DNA of 42,864 bases from Deltaproteobacteria bacterium (lineage in GTDB: Bacteria; Desulfobacterota; Desulfovibrionia; Desulfovibrionales; Desulfovibrionaceae). The DNA lies in NCBI GenBank assembly GCA_031285295.1, contig JAITWK010000016.1, forward strand, positions 1-42,864. Reading direction: 5' to 3'. Every line of letters begins with the position of its first letter. The stretch's first letter is position 1. Position numbers and translations under genes: made by a program. A model generated the notes under the pieces. That model searched no databases. It was not told the DNA's origin and saw nothing but the letters and a program-made list of their open reading frames with translations. This document shows, one piece after another, positions 15,556 to 25,203 of this stretch.

Positions 15556-18500
15556 TTATTCTGATTGTCGAATCGGTTTGATAACATTTCCCTTTGCATC
15601 GCAAAGATCCGCGATCAGGGATTCGCCGCCCAAACCAACCCGCAGCAGGGCGAAACGCGCCTGATCATAAGTTTTGGCCTGCCCTTCCTCAAAGAAAAAA
15701 CTGCCGCCGCTGATTCTTACTCTGGTTTGCCGCCAGCGGTTGCTGTCCGGCTGGCTCAGCACCTTGAAGGCCAGCAGCTTTTCGTCCTCGGCCAGTGGCG
15801 CTCCGGGCTCATAAAGGCGGGCGAATTCGCTTTTGCCGTCAATTTCGCGCATAACAGCCAGCCCCTGGCCGTTTTTTTGCCACTCGTAATCCTTTTCCGA
15901 CAAGCTCGAGAGCATATCAATGTTTGCGGCGATCTCGCGCTCGGCCCGCAAATCCAGTTCCATGTAATAGCCCTGCAGGAGCGAGAGCGGATCGACCGGG
16001 GCCAGCTCCAGCAGCATGATTTGCCCATTGCGCAGCAACGCTTCCTTGTCCGCCACGGAATAGTTGAAGCCACACAAAATACATATGAGGATCAGAAGCA
16101 GCGCATAGCGGCCGGATAACAGGCTGTTGCGCAAGCTGATATTTATCGCGGCGGGAATGGCGCGGGCGGTTTCTGCTTTGTTTGTTTTATCCGCTACGCT
16201 CCATATATGTTGCGCGGCCAAGGCAAAAGCCGCCAGCAGCGCTCCGCTTGCGGTCAGGCAAAAAGCCTTCCATAAAAAAGACATGTTCAGGTTGTAATAA
16301 AGCATGACCACAGCCAGGCCGAGATAAGCGGCGGCAAAGCCGGATAAAACAATGTCGCTGCGATTGCGGGCCAGCAGCAGCAGGGTTAGCCCCAGCGCGG
16401 CACTGGCTGAAAGCCAGGCCAGCAGGGCCAGAACCAGCCCGAGGGCCAGCAGAATTTTTTTACGCTCTGGCTGCCTGCGGGCCAACAGAATAAAACCGGC
16501 CAGAAAACCCAGGGCCAGACCGGGTTTTACAAATACAAAAAAAGTCTGGCGCATTACAAACAAATCAAAATCCAGCAGGGTCAGGCTCATGGTCAGCAAA
16601 AACAGCAACCCGCCGCCAGCCGCGCTTTCAAACAGTGCAAAGCTCTGCTTGTTGTTCGGATTTTCGTTTTGACTGCCAGCGTTTTTTGGGTCCGCGCTCT
16701 GTATATGGATGCTATTGGGGTTGGCGCTTTTTGCGGCTGCCAAACTCGGCATACTGCCAAGTCGGGTAAGGCAGAAGGCGCAAACCGCCGCCGGGAACAG
16801 CGCTGCCAAAATTTGAAAGATCAACGTGGTTGAGCTTAACGGTTCCGGCAGCAATTCATTGCCCTGATAATACGAAGAATAGTAGTCAGCGCCAAAATAG
16901 CTGCCATATAAATACAGCAACAGCATATACAGCGAAGCCAGCGCGGCGGCGAAGCAGATTACTCTGGGGCCGTCATAGGGTAGCAGCCGCCAGAAACAGC
17001 CAAACAAAGCGGCCGCAAACAAAAAGGTGCCGCTTTGCACGCCGTGTTCGACAACCGGCACCGCGCTGGACATTAGCCCGCAAAACAGCAGAACCAGCCC
17101 GAACTGGCGCATGGCAAAAGATGGTTTGCGGAACATGACAACTCCGCCAGCGCAAAAGCAAAGGCCAATAACCAGCATGCCGTATTTATCATAATCCAGA
17201 TCGTCAAATATTGTGAGAAGCATAAAGCCAAAAATCAGCAATGAGCCAAGCCAGATGCCGATAGCCATGGGAACTTTAACATACCAGGGCTGGGTGGTTT
17301 CCTGTTTGGCTTCGTCTTTGGTCAGAAAGTCGGTTATTTCCTCCCCGGACATGGTGTTGGTGAGCAGCCAGTCACGTAGCGCCCTGGCCCCGGCATCGCG
17401 CCAGACGGCCAGATTACGCAACGAGGGCAGCTTGCCCGCTTCGCTGGTTGTAGCTTGCCGTGCCAGCATGCCCTTGCGCAGCTCGAAAATAGCCTTGGCC
17501 GCCCCCAGGCAGAGCGCAATCAGGATCAGCCCGGCCAACAGCAGGGCGCTGAAGCCATCACTACCGCCCAGATCAGATAAAAGAGCCTTGATCAGATACA
17601 CGCCGATATGCCAAGCCAGACTGAACACGGCCAGGGCCAGCATGAAGAGATCCGGGAATTTGCGGTAGTAGAAAACAAAAATGCCGATCAGCGCCGCCAG
17701 ATAGAGCAGGGCGGTACTAAGGCCGAAAGATTGTGGCTGGGCGTTATGGTAGTAATAAGATCCGGCTTCCAGAATGAGCAGGGTCACCTTGCAGGAGATG
17801 AGCAGCATGAAGGCGGTTGCCGTAAGTCTGGTCAGCCAGCGCAGGGAATCAAAGGAGGCAAAAAGCCCGGCCAACCGCGCTGTCGCCCGCTGTCGGCGGA
17901 TCTGAAAAAATGCTTCGCAAAGCAGCCAGGCCGCCAGTTGGCCCAGCAGCAGGGCATCAACGCCGTAAAAGGAGCCTGACAGGCCATCAAACGGGTCAAG
18001 ACTGAAGTCAGAGTCAAAAAGGTATCGCCGCAGCAGCAGGCAGAGGCTGCCGGTGATCCAGAGCAGCAGGCCCAGCCCGGTGTTGCGGGCCAGCAGAAAA
18101 AGAGGCAGGAGCAACAGAAACCAGCCTCGGAACAGCTCCCAGGAATTGGCCCCGGTTTGATAGATTTGCCCGTGGAGGGCCAGCAGAGCGCCTAGGCTGA
18201 TACCGGCGCAAAGCAGGGCCGCATTGCTCATATGCCCTATTTGATCTGCCGGGTCCGCCTGGCCCGCCTGGTTGGCCCCGTCTGCCTGAACCGCCAGGCT
18301 TGCCGTGTTCGCGTGATCAGTCCGGTTCATCCCGTACTGCCAGCGCCAGAAGGCAAGCAGGCCGCAACCGGCGAAGATCGCTTCAAAAATACCGAATTTT
18401 AGAAATTTGGGAAAATCCTGCCAGTTCCAGGCCAGGAACATGATTACCCCGGCCAGAAAGAACAGCGCTCCGGCCAGGCCGAGAACGCGCCCGAAAAAAA

Positions 18501-18678
18501 CGCGCCAGTCCGGGGCGTCCGGCCTGATGTCGAAATAGTCAAGGCCAGACGAATATTGCGCCGCGTCCAGGTGTCCGGCGGTGAACAGTTGTTTCAGCCT
18601 GCGCCTGATATCGTGTTTAGCGCTGAATTTATAACCTGCTCCGGCTTCGGCTTCCCATATAAAGCGTTTTTCCGGCAT
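15556..18678 (-). CDS. Fused DUF2157 / DUF4401 / GDYXXLXY membrane protein
   Basis: A 1040-residue polytopic membrane protein. A soluble N-terminal segment (about 60 residues) leads to a block of hydrophobic helices of the DUF2157 type (about 70-400, beginning FFGRVLGLAGALFFLAGVIM). A cytoplasmic linker with a charged stretch (FLTKDEAKQETTQPWYVK) precedes a second helix block like DUF4401 (about 480-850, with low-complexity Asn/Ser around 660-690). The C-terminus (about 880-1040) is an exposed GDYXXLXY domain whose signature appears as LLQGYYMELDL, with the first Gly-Asp changed. These three modules are usually encoded by two or three adjacent genes. GGGGA lies six bases before the ATG at 18678. 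Function is unknown; the fusion suggests a single envelope complex. Confidence 0.75.
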   Translation of the reverse strand: MPEKRFIWEAEAGAGYKFSAKHDIRRRLKQLFTAGHLDAAQYSSGLDYFDIRPDAPDWRVFFGRVLGLAGALFFLAGVIMFLAWNWQDFPKFLKFGIFEAIFAGCGLLAFWRWQYGMNRTDHANTASLAVQADGANQAGQADPADQIGHMSNAALLCAGISLGALLALHGQIYQTGANSWELFRGWFLLLLPLFLLARNTGLGLLLWITGSLCLLLRRYLFDSDFSLDPFDGLSGSFYGVDALLLGQLAAWLLCEAFFQIRRQRATARLAGLFASFDSLRWLTRLTATAFMLLISCKVTLLILEAGSYYYHNAQPQSFGLSTALLYLAALIGIFVFYYRKFPDLFMLALAVFSLAWHIGVYLIKALLSDLGGSDGFSALLLAGLILIALCLGAAKAIFELRKGMLARQATTSEAGKLPSLRNLAVWRDAGARALRDWLLTNTMSGEEITDFLTKDEAKQETTQPWYVKVPMAIGIWLGSLLIFGFMLLTIFDDLDYDKYGMLVIGLCFCAGGVVMFRKPSFAMRQFGLVLLFCGLMSSAVPVVEHGVQSGTFLFAAALFGCFWRLLPYDGPRVICFAAALASLYMLLLYLYGSYFGADYYSSYYQGNELLPEPLSSTTLIFQILAALFPAAVCAFCLTRLGSMPSLAAAKSANPNSIHIQSADPKNAGSQNENPNNKQSFALFESAAGGGLLFLLTMSLTLLDFDLFVMRQTFFVFVKPGLALGFLAGFILLARRQPERKKILLALGLVLALLAWLSASAALGLTLLLLARNRSDIVLSGFAAAYLGLAVVMLYYNLNMSFLWKAFCLTASGALLAAFALAAQHIWSVADKTNKAETARAIPAAINISLRNSLLSGRYALLLILICILCGFNYSVADKEALLRNGQIMLLELAPVDPLSLLQGYYMELDLRAEREIAANIDMLSSLSEKDYEWQKNGQGLAVMREIDGKSEFARLYEPGAPLAEDEKLLAFKVLSQPDSNRWRQTRVRISGGSFFFEEGQAKTYDQARFALLRVGLGGESLIADLCDAKGNVIKPIRQSE

Positions 18679-18740
18679 ATTGATTCCCCTGTGGGTAATA
18701 ATTCGCGATATTTCCTTATAGTTAATATAGGGGCAATGCG

Positions 18741-18746
18741 CTATAC
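18741..18746 (+). promoter_or_regulatory. Possible -10 box for the Sel1-repeat gene
   Basis: TATACT lies 45 bp before the chosen start, within the divergent intergenic region 18679-18790. No good -35 hexamer is visible 17 bp upstream, so the call is weak. Confidence 0.3.
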
Positions 18747-18790
18747 TAACTGCACAAGTTTTTTTGTTAATTGGTTATGGGAGAATGCTG

Positions 18791-19525
18791 ATGTCTGACA
18801 GATTATCATATCGCGTTGTTATCTTATTCATTGGCCTGACTATCGCATGTTTTGGATTGCAGACTTTCGCTGTTGCCGCCACTGCTTCACAGAGCGCAAG
18901 TTCTCCTGCCCTGTCGGATGCGGACAGAGAGCAGCTGTTCAAGGCCGGTGAGTTGTACAATGCCCAAAAGTATGAGGATGCCGCCAGATTACTTAAGCCA
19001 CTGGCTGAACAAGGCAACCAGGCCGCTGCTTTTTCCATGGGGCTTATGGAAGCCAGGGGGAATCTGGGTGCGCCGGATTATGTGAAAGCCCGTAAGTGGT
19101 GGGAGATGGCCGCCGGGCAAAACCATCCGGAAGCCGAGTATAATCTGGGTCTGATTTATGCGCGTGGCGTGCAAAATGGAGGCGACGGCGCGGATCCTTC
19201 GCAAAGGGATTATGCCAAGGCCCGTGAATGGCTGGAGCGTTCAGCCGGGCATGGGCATGGCGGGGCCATGTATGCTCTGGCCGGTATGGCCAGAACTGGC
19301 GAAGGACAGGCCAAAGATCCGGCTGAGGCCGTGCGCTGGTTCCGGCAGGCCGCCGAGATCGGCCACCCGGACGCGCAATACCAGCTTGGCGGCATGTATC
19401 TGAATGGCAGCGGCGTAACAAGAGATACCCAGGAAGCCGCGAAATGGATGAAAATGGCGGCTGATGCCGGACACCCCGGTGCTAAAAACGCCATGAAACT
19501 ATTGGAAGGGATGGCCAAAAAATAA
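18791..19525 (+). CDS. Sel1-repeat (TPR-like) exported protein
   Basis: A 244-residue protein with a signal peptide (hydrophobic VVILFIGLTIACFGLQTFAVA, cleavage probably after an Ala-rich AVA/ATA) and about four Sel1 repeats. Each repeat follows the A-x2-LG-x-MY-x2-G-x-G pattern: AAFSMGLMEARGN, AEYNLGLIYARGV, AMYALAGMARTGEG, AQYQLGGMYLNGSG. The start ATG 18791 is preceded by GGGAGA at a six-base spacing; upstream in-frame TTG 18764 and ATG 18785 are less well placed. Sel1 proteins are scaffolds for protein contacts in the periplasm or at the surface; the partner is unknown. It shares TAATG with the aldo/keto reductase gene and so is translationally coupled to it. Confidence 0.85.
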   Translation: MSDRLSYRVVILFIGLTIACFGLQTFAVAATASQSASSPALSDADREQLFKAGELYNAQKYEDAARLLKPLAEQGNQAAAFSMGLMEARGNLGAPDYVKARKWWEMAAGQNHPEAEYNLGLIYARGVQNGGDGADPSQRDYAKAREWLERSAGHGHGGAMYALAGMARTGEGQAKDPAEAVRWFRQAAEIGHPDAQYQLGGMYLNGSGVTRDTQEAAKWMKMAADAGHPGAKNAMKLLEGMAKK

Positions 19526-20541
19526 TGGATAAAATCAGGCTTGGCAAAACAGAACTTATGGTATCCCGCTCCGGCTTCGGGGCTATTCCCATTCAGCGTA
19601 TCAGCGATGAAGACTCCACTACCTTGTTGCGTGCGGCGTTTGCAGGCGGGATCAATTTTTATGATACCGCGCGCGGCTACAGCACCAGTGAGCATAAAAT
19701 CGGCCTTGCCCTTGGCCATGTACGCAAGGACATCATTATAGCGACGAAGTCCGGAGCCGAGACCGGCGAAGAACTGGAAGAGCATCTGGAAACTTCACTG
19801 GCGCAACTGGGCACGGACTATATTGATATTTATCAGTTCCACAACCCGGCTTTTTTTCCGCGTCCCGGTGATGCCAACGGCGTGTATGACGCGGCCTTGC
19901 GGGCCAAAGCGGCGGGAAAAATCCGGCATATAGGGGTCACCAACCATCGTCTTGCTTTGGCCAAAGAGATGGCTCAAAGCGGCCTGTTTGAAACCGTGCA
20001 GTTTCCCATGAGTTCTCTGGCTACTGATGATGAACTGGAACTGGTCCATTTGTGCAAGGCGCACGATGTGGGTTTTATTGCCATGAAGGGCCTGGCGGGC
20101 GGATTGATCATCAACGCCAAAACCACCTTCGCCTTCCTGCGTCAGTTGGGCAATGTGGTCCCCATATGGGGGATGCAGCTATTGTCGCAGCTGGAGGAGT
20201 TTTTGCGCTATGAGCAAAATCCTCCCGCGTTGGATGAAGAAATCTGGAAGCAGATTCACCAGGACCGGAAAACCTTGGCCGGTGATTTTTGCCGCGCCTG
20301 CGGTTACTGCCAGCCTTGCCCGGTGGGGATTGTGATCCCGGCAGCCGCCCGTATGGAGGTTATGCTGGGCCGGGCGGATTGGCGTATGCTGAGTGGGGAG
20401 TACGGGCAGGAAATTATGGGCAAAGTGAAAGACTGCGTTGAATGCGGCAGGTGCCGGAGCAAATGCCCCTATAAACTGGACGTGCCCGCGTTGCTTAAAG
20501 CGAATCTGGCTTTTTTTGAGGATTTTTGCAGCAAGTTGTAA
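19525..20541 (+). CDS. Aldo/keto reductase with C-terminal 4Fe-4S motifs
   Basis: A 338-residue enzyme of the ferredoxin-type aldo/keto reductase family common in anaerobes. The AKR catalytic tetrad is visible: Asp47, Tyr52, Lys75 and His106 (NFYDTARGYS, IIATKSG, YQFHN). The C-terminal 90 residues add two cysteine clusters, CRACGYCQPCPVG and CVECGRCRSKCP, which would bind Fe-S clusters and suggest electron exchange with ferredoxin rather than only NADPH. The substrate is unknown. It is coupled to the Sel1 gene by a one-base overlap and ends 62 bp from the convergent lon gene, with a strong hairpin between them. Confidence 0.88.
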   Translation: MDKIRLGKTELMVSRSGFGAIPIQRISDEDSTTLLRAAFAGGINFYDTARGYSTSEHKIGLALGHVRKDIIIATKSGAETGEELEEHLETSLAQLGTDYIDIYQFHNPAFFPRPGDANGVYDAALRAKAAGKIRHIGVTNHRLALAKEMAQSGLFETVQFPMSSLATDDELELVHLCKAHDVGFIAMKGLAGGLIINAKTTFAFLRQLGNVVPIWGMQLLSQLEEFLRYEQNPPALDEEIWKQIHQDRKTLAGDFCRACGYCQPCPVGIVIPAAARMEVMLGRADWRMLSGEYGQEIMGKVKDCVECGRCRSKCPYKLDVPALLKANLAFFEDFCSKL

Positions 20542-20546
20542 ACTGG

Positions 20547-20573
20547 TTCCGGGGAGGCGGAGCCTCCCCGGAA
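20547..20573. terminator. Bidirectional hairpin between aldo/keto reductase and lon
   Basis: Perfect 12-bp arms TTCCGGGGAGGC and GCCTCCCCGGAA with a three-base loop (GGA). The core GGGGAGGC-N3-GCCTCCCC recurs at 41593-41611. It has no long T-run on the plus strand, so factor-independent termination is plausible but not certain. Confidence 0.6.
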
Positions 20574-20603
20574 GAATCTATTTGAAGCCAGTAGTATCCA
20601 AGC

Positions 20604-23183
20604 CTACCAGGCCGGAGCGCGTCGTATTTCGCCGTCAGTTTTGGGGCGGCGATGGGCGGGCGGAACATTTTTTTCGGGCGTTCTGGGCGTACTTTTAGCC
20701 TTGGCGCTGGTTTTAGCGGTGGCTTTTTTTTCACTGCTCTGCTTGCTGCCGCTTTTCTTGGCGCTGCTGCTGGCCGGTTTTTCAAAGGCCAGAGCCAGCA
20801 CATCCTGTAGCGTGGTCGCGGTATGCACGGTGATTTGTCCGAGCAGGTCAGCCGGAATATCTTCCAGATCCTTGCTGTTTTGTTTGGGAATAACCACGTT
20901 GCCGATTTTGCGGGCCACGGCGGCCAGAATTTTTTCCTTGATGCCGCCCACCGGCAGCACATTGCCGCGCAGGGTGAGTTCGCCGGTCATGCACAGGTTG
21001 GAAGAAACCGCCCGGTTGCTCAGGGCCGAAATCAGGGCGGTGGCCAGAGTCACGCCAGCGGAGGGGCCGTCTTTGGGGGTGGCTCCGGCGGGTACGTGGA
21101 TATGCAGATCCAGTTGCTCGTGAAAATCCGGATCGATGCCAAGTTCGCTTGCGTGCCCGCGTGCGTAGCTTACAGCGGCCTGGGCGCTTTCCTTCATCAC
21201 GTCGCCAAGTTGTCCGGTGAGAATCAGCTGGCCCTTGCCGGGCATGGCGCTGACCTCGATATGCAGAATTTCCCCGCCAAAGGGCGTCCAGGCCAGACCC
21301 AGCGCCACGCCGGGCAGCAGGCGGTTATCCAGCTCTTCATCCAGAAAACGCGGCGCACCCAGCAGGGCATGCACCATTTGGCTGTCCACCTTGAAGGGAG
21401 GCTTGCCGCCTTCGGCCTTTTTACGGGCCAGCTTGCGGCAGACCGAGCCGATTTCCCGCTCCAGATTGCGCAGCCCGGCTTCGCGGGTATATTCGCTGAC
21501 CATGCTTTTCAGCACCTGATCGCTGAATTCCACATCCTTGGCATTCAGCCCGTTCTCTTTGGCCTGCCGCTGGACCAGATAACGGCCCGCAATGGCCACC
21601 TTTTCCTGCATGGTGTAGCCGGGCAGGCGGATGATCTCCATGCGGTCGCGCAACGGGCCGGGAATGGTGTCCAGCGAGTTGGCCGTGCAGATGAACATGA
21701 CCTTGGAAAGATCGTAAGGCACGTTCAAATAGTGATCGCTGAAAGAAAAGTTCTGTTCCGGGTCCAAAACTTCCAGCAGGGCCGAAGAAGGATCGCCGCG
21801 AAAATCGGCCCCGATTTTGTCAATTTCGTCCAGCATGATTACCGGGTTGCGTGTTCCGGCCTGTTTCATGGCCTGAATGATGCGGCCCGGCATGGCGCCC
21901 ACATAGGTGCGCCGGTGGCCGCGTATTTCGGCCTCGTCGCGCATGCCGCCAAGGGACATGCGGAAGAATTTGCGGCCCATGGCCCTGGCTATCGATTTGC
22001 CGAGCGAGGTCTTACCCACGCCTGGCGGACCGGCAAAGCAGAGGATCGGCCCCTTGGATTTCGGATTGAGTTTGCGCACGGAAAGGTATTCAAGGATGCG
22101 CTCCTTGATTTTTTCCAGGCCGTAGTGGTCTTCATCCAGTATTTCAGCGGCCTTGCGAATTTCCAAGGTGTCGCGGGAAAGCTTTTTCCAGGGCAGATCC
22201 GACAGCCATTCCAGGTAGGTGCGCAGCACCGAGAACTCCGCCGAATCACTGTGCATGGAGGAAAGCCGCTTCAGTTGCTTCTGCGCTTCCTTGTTCACTT
22301 CCGGCGGCAGTCCGGCCTTGCCCAGTGTTTCGCGTATTTCGTCTATGTCACTGGTATCCGGGCCGTTTTCGCCCAGTTCCTTGCGAATGGCCTTAAGCTG
22401 CTCACGCAAGAAGTAGTCGCGCTGGGCCTTGTCCATGCCTTCGCGCGCGCTTTCCTGAATATGCACCTGCATGGAGGCCAGTTCGGCTTCCTTGGCCAGA
22501 TGTTTGTTCACCAGAGTCAGGCGCTTGACCGGGTCCAGGCAGTCCAGAATGTCCTGGGCTTCGCTTACTTTCAGGCGCAGGTTGGCGGCAATGAGATCGG
22601 CCAGGCGTCCGGGGTGATCCACACTGCTAAGGACAGCGCCGATTTCCGGGTTGTTGAAGCCGCGCATGGACAGGATTTTTTCACTTTGATCGCGGGCGGC
22701 GCGGAGCATGGCCTCAACTTCCAGACCAGCCGGATGCTCTTCGCGCTCGGGCAGAAGCTCGGTGTCCGCTTCCAGATAGGCCTTGCCGGTGGTTATGGCC
22801 ATGGCTCTGGCCCGGGTCAGCCCCTGAACCAGCAGTTTGAGGCGGCCATCGGGCATTTTGAGCATGCGCATGATCATTACCACCGTGCCGACTCGGTGCA
22901 GATCTTCGGGTTGCGGATTATCCACACTTTCGTCTTTCTGGGTGAGGATCATCATGTAGCGGTTGCCGTTCAGGGCGGCATCCACGGCCTGCACCGAGGC
23001 TTCACGCCCCACAAACAGGGGCAGCATCATGTAGTTGAAAATAACCACATCGCGCACCGGCAGTACCGGCAAGATGCGCGGGATATCATTCGGCAGGGCA
23101 TGCGGCTCGTTCTTCTCTCCAAAAGGAACAGCGTCCGCCTGATTGTCATCGTTCAAATATGTATTGTCGCTACGTTCGCTCAT
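20604..23183 (-). CDS. lon: ATP-dependent protease La (Lon)
   Basis: Cytoplasmic AAA+ serine protease that degrades misfolded and regulatory proteins. The 859-residue protein has the N-terminal LON substrate domain ([20 protein letters not shown]), a central coiled coil, Walker [14 protein letters not shown], Walker [12 protein letters not shown], and the protease domain with the catalytic Ser ([14 protein letters not shown]) and Lys ([11 protein letters not shown]). It ends with a basic, Lys/Ala/Ser-rich tail of about 50 residues after the fold ([20 protein letters not shown] and onward) that is not part of the usual enzyme. GAGG lies seven bases before the ATG. A detached fragment of the intergenic repeat family sits in its leader at 23203-23222. 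Confidence 0.96.
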   Translation of the reverse strand: MSERSDNTYLNDDNQADAVPFGEKNEPHALPNDIPRILPVLPVRDVVIFNYMMLPLFVGREASVQAVDAALNGNRYMMILTQKDESVDNPQPEDLHRVGTVVMIMRMLKMPDGRLKLLVQGLTRARAMAITTGKAYLEADTELLPEREEHPAGLEVEAMLRAARDQSEKILSMRGFNNPEIGAVLSSVDHPGRLADLIAANLRLKVSEAQDILDCLDPVKRLTLVNKHLAKEAELASMQVHIQESAREGMDKAQRDYFLREQLKAIRKELGENGPDTSDIDEIRETLGKAGLPPEVNKEAQKQLKRLSSMHSDSAEFSVLRTYLEWLSDLPWKKLSRDTLEIRKAAEILDEDHYGLEKIKERILEYLSVRKLNPKSKGPILCFAGPPGVGKTSLGKSIARAMGRKFFRMSLGGMRDEAEIRGHRRTYVGAMPGRIIQAMKQAGTRNPVIMLDEIDKIGADFRGDPSSALLEVLDPEQNFSFSDHYLNVPYDLSKVMFICTANSLDTIPGPLRDRMEIIRLPGYTMQEKVAIAGRYLVQRQAKENGLNAKDVEFSDQVLKSMVSEYTREAGLRNLEREIGSVCRKLARKKAEGGKPPFKVDSQMVHALLGAPRFLDEELDNRLLPGVALGLAWTPFGGEILHIEVSAMPGKGQLILTGQLGDVMKESAQAAVSYARGHASELGIDPDFHEQLDLHIHVPAGATPKDGPSAGVTLATALISALSNRAVSSNLCMTGELTLRGNVLPVGGIKEKILAAVARKIGNVVIPKQNSKDLEDIPADLLGQITVHTATTLQDVLALAFEKPASSSAKKSGSKQSSEKKATAKTSAKAKSTPRTPEKNVPPAHRRPKTDGEIRRAPAW

Positions 23184-23202
23184 GTTGTTACCTCATATTG
23201 GC

Positions 23203-23222
23203 AGAGTCTCATTTTGCCGTGA
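23203..23222. repeat. Detached outer-arm fragment of the repeat family (lon leader)
   Basis: AGAGTCTCATTTTGCCGTGA matches the left outer arm of copies at 15007 and 39575 (consensus GCCTCATTTTGCCGTGAT) with one change, but no right arm or apex follows. It lies about 10 bp upstream of the lon Shine-Dalgarno, in antisense orientation to lon. Confidence 0.55.
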
Positions 23223-23387
23223 GCTTTATTTTATGACACTACCAATGTTACTCAGGGGGTTCGACTATTTGTCGGTTTTACGGTCTAAAGTAAAGCTGTG
23301 GCGAGTTTTGTCAAGGAGGCTAGACAATCAGGCGGATGGGCGAACAGCGCAAGTTGTGGCTGGGACTGGTCCGGCGGCTTAGATATT

Positions 23388-24065
23388 TTAAAGCAGTCCT
23401 TCGTCCGAGAGACTACAAAAGGCATCGTCAGTGACGATGATATGGTCCATAAAGCGCAGACTAAGGGCTTGCGCGGCTTCGCGCAGTTGCCGGGTGGCTT
23501 GCAAATCCGCTCCGGAGGGCCGGGACGCGCCGCCGGGGTGGTTGTGCACCAGGATGAAGCCCGAAGCCTTGAGCAGAATGGCGCGTTCGACAATGTCACG
23601 CGGATAGATGGTGGAATTGTCCGACGAGCCTTTATGATAGCGCTCCCAGGCCAGCAGGTGGTTTTGCCCGTCCACATAGGCCAGCCAGACCTCCTCCAGC
23701 GGGTTTCCGGCCAGGCGTTGTCTGGCCATGGCCGCCACTCTGGCCGGGGATGCCAGCACCTCGCGCCGACGCAGCGGAGATTCGGCGTAACGGGCCAGAA
23801 GTTCACGCAGCAGCAGCCAGTAGGCCGTCAGCTTGGGGCCAAAGCCCTCCACGCCTGAAAGTTCGGCTGGTTTGGCGTCCAGCACTCCCTTGACGGATTG
23901 AAAACGCTCGAGCAATTCCTTGGCCAAAGGTTTGGTATCCTTTCGGGTAAGCACCTGGGCCAGCAAAAGTTCGAGTATTTCGTAGTCGGCCAGATCCGAA
24001 GGGCTTTTGGTCAACCGTGCGCGCAATCTTTCACGGTGTCCGTATTGGTGCTGATTGTCGGGCAT
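23388..24065 (-). CDS. radC: RadC family JAB/MPN-domain protein
   Basis: A 225-residue RadC-like protein. The N-terminal part has a helix-hairpin-helix-like stretch (LLAQVLTRKDTKPLAKELL, then GVEGFGPKLTAYWLL). The C-terminal JAB1/MPN metalloprotease-like domain carries the metal-binding pattern HNHPGGASRPSGAD plus an upstream glutamate. The family was historically linked to DNA repair, but its activity is unproven. The ATG begins one base after the holA stop (TGAAATG), so it is the distal gene of the leuS-lptE-holA-radC string. A 204-bp gap separates it from lon; apart from the repeat fragment at 23203 nothing coding is seen there. Confidence 0.92.
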   Translation of the reverse strand: MPDNQHQYGHRERLRARLTKSPSDLADYEILELLLAQVLTRKDTKPLAKELLERFQSVKGVLDAKPAELSGVEGFGPKLTAYWLLLRELLARYAESPLRRREVLASPARVAAMARQRLAGNPLEEVWLAYVDGQNHLLAWERYHKGSSDNSTIYPRDIVERAILLKASGFILVHNHPGGASRPSGADLQATRQLREAAQALSLRFMDHIIVTDDAFCSLSDEGLL

Positions 24066-24066
24066 T

Positions 24067-25149
24067 TCAGCGTGCTCGGACTGTGGACGGATCCGGGGGA
24101 GGGGCTGTAACCGGCGGCATAGGCCGGGTTGCTGGTCGGGATCTGGGCTGGGCCGAAGGCCTGGCTACGGATTGGGCGCGAAACAGGGTGAACAGTTCGG
24201 CGATAATCCGTTCAAAGGCTTGTTGCGGGCTGCGTTCGCCGGTTTTGACACCCTTGTCGGCTTGCAGGGCTAAATCCCAGATGCGGGCAAGACCGCCGTA
24301 CCCCAGAGTTCCGGCCAGTCTGGTTTTATCCTGAATGACCCTTGGCGGCAGAAAGACATTCTCGCCAGCTTTGAGTTGCCAGAGAATGCGGGCTTCGCGC
24401 AGCAGCATGGCGAGGAAGGAAAAAAGCCCGGAATCAGAGGAGGCAAGATTGTCCTTCATGAACTTGCCCCAGACCCCGGCGGGATTGGCGCTGTTTTGCA
24501 AGCCTTGCAGGAAGGAAAAAATATCCATGTCTTCACGCTGTTCAAGCATGGCCAGGGCTTCGGGCGTGAGAGTATTTTGGGGACAGGCCAGGGCGAGTTT
24601 TTCCATTTCCAGCCTGATGGCTCCGGCGTCCGGCGGGAGATATTGGCTTACGCTTTCCAGATCCTGCGGCGAGAGGTAAAGCTCCAGGCGCTTGGCCTCC
24701 CTGGCCGCAAAAGATTTTATGCTACGCGGGTCAAGGCCCGGTATTTCGCTATACCAGCCCTGCTTGCGGGCAAAATCCAGGCATTGCAGCTTGGCGGCAG
24801 CGGCGGGCAGCTTGGCCTTGCCTTTTTCCATTTCCACTTCAAAGCAGATAAAGGGCCAGATTTGCTGATTGACACTGCCCAGCGCTGCGGAGATTTTTTT
24901 CAGTTCCGCCGCAGGCAGGTTTTGCGCATTACGCAGCACGACCACCCGTGGCTCGGCAAAAAGTCCTTGCAGGGTCAGCTTTTCCCAAAAAGGCGTCAGG
25001 GGTTCATCCCCCCAGAAGAAGTGCCGCTCCCAGGTTTTTACCTGATTTTTTCCGGCCTCCGGGGCATGCGCCAGCAGCAATGAATCGATATGCTCACGCA
25101 GCAGAACGGAGTCCGGCCCGGCTAGGATGTTGAAACCCGGCTTGGACAT
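24067..25149 (-). CDS. holA: DNA polymerase III delta subunit
   Basis: Clamp-loader subunit that opens the beta clamp during replication. The 360-residue protein starts with the HolA pattern (FNILAGPDSVLLREHIDSLL), keeps a strand of the ATPase-like domain without a functional Walker A (PRVVVLRNAQNLPAAELKKI), and has the delta C-terminal helices (YLPPDAGAIRLEMEKLALAC; DMDIFSFLQGL; SFLAMLLREARILWQLKAGE). The last 30 residues are a Pro/Arg-rich tail outside the fold. A 19-bp perfect inverted repeat separates it from lptE. A weak GGTAGAG precedes the ATG. Confidence 0.9.
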   Translation of the reverse strand: MSKPGFNILAGPDSVLLREHIDSLLLAHAPEAGKNQVKTWERHFFWGDEPLTPFWEKLTLQGLFAEPRVVVLRNAQNLPAAELKKISAALGSVNQQIWPFICFEVEMEKGKAKLPAAAAKLQCLDFARKQGWYSEIPGLDPRSIKSFAAREAKRLELYLSPQDLESVSQYLPPDAGAIRLEMEKLALACPQNTLTPEALAMLEQREDMDIFSFLQGLQNSANPAGVWGKFMKDNLASSDSGLFSFLAMLLREARILWQLKAGENVFLPPRVIQDKTRLAGTLGYGGLARIWDLALQADKGVKTGERSPQQAFERIIAELFTLFRAQSVARPSAQPRSRPATRPMPPVTAPPPDPSTVRAR

Positions 25150-25160
25150 ACTCTACCTTT

Positions 25161-25199
25161 GGCACGGGAAGATTTTTGTAACAAAAATCTTCCCGTGCC
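25161..25199. terminator. Perfect 19-bp inverted repeat between lptE and holA
   Basis: GGCACGGGAAGATTTTTGT (25161-25179) and its exact complement (25181-25199) with a one-base centre. In RNA it would fold into a long hairpin with an A/U-rich tip. It lies inside an operon rather than at its end, so it could be an internal attenuator or mRNA-processing/stability element as well as a terminator. Confidence 0.55.
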
Positions 25200-25203
25200 G
25201 GCA

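Noticed and set aside
20823..23222. Very long open frame on the plus strand opposite lon (and a similar one opposite leuS at 25772-28276)
   Set aside because: Both mirror genes with full catalytic motifs on the minus strand; the antisense proteins are His/Gln/Gly-rich with no domain pattern, as expected from codon bias.
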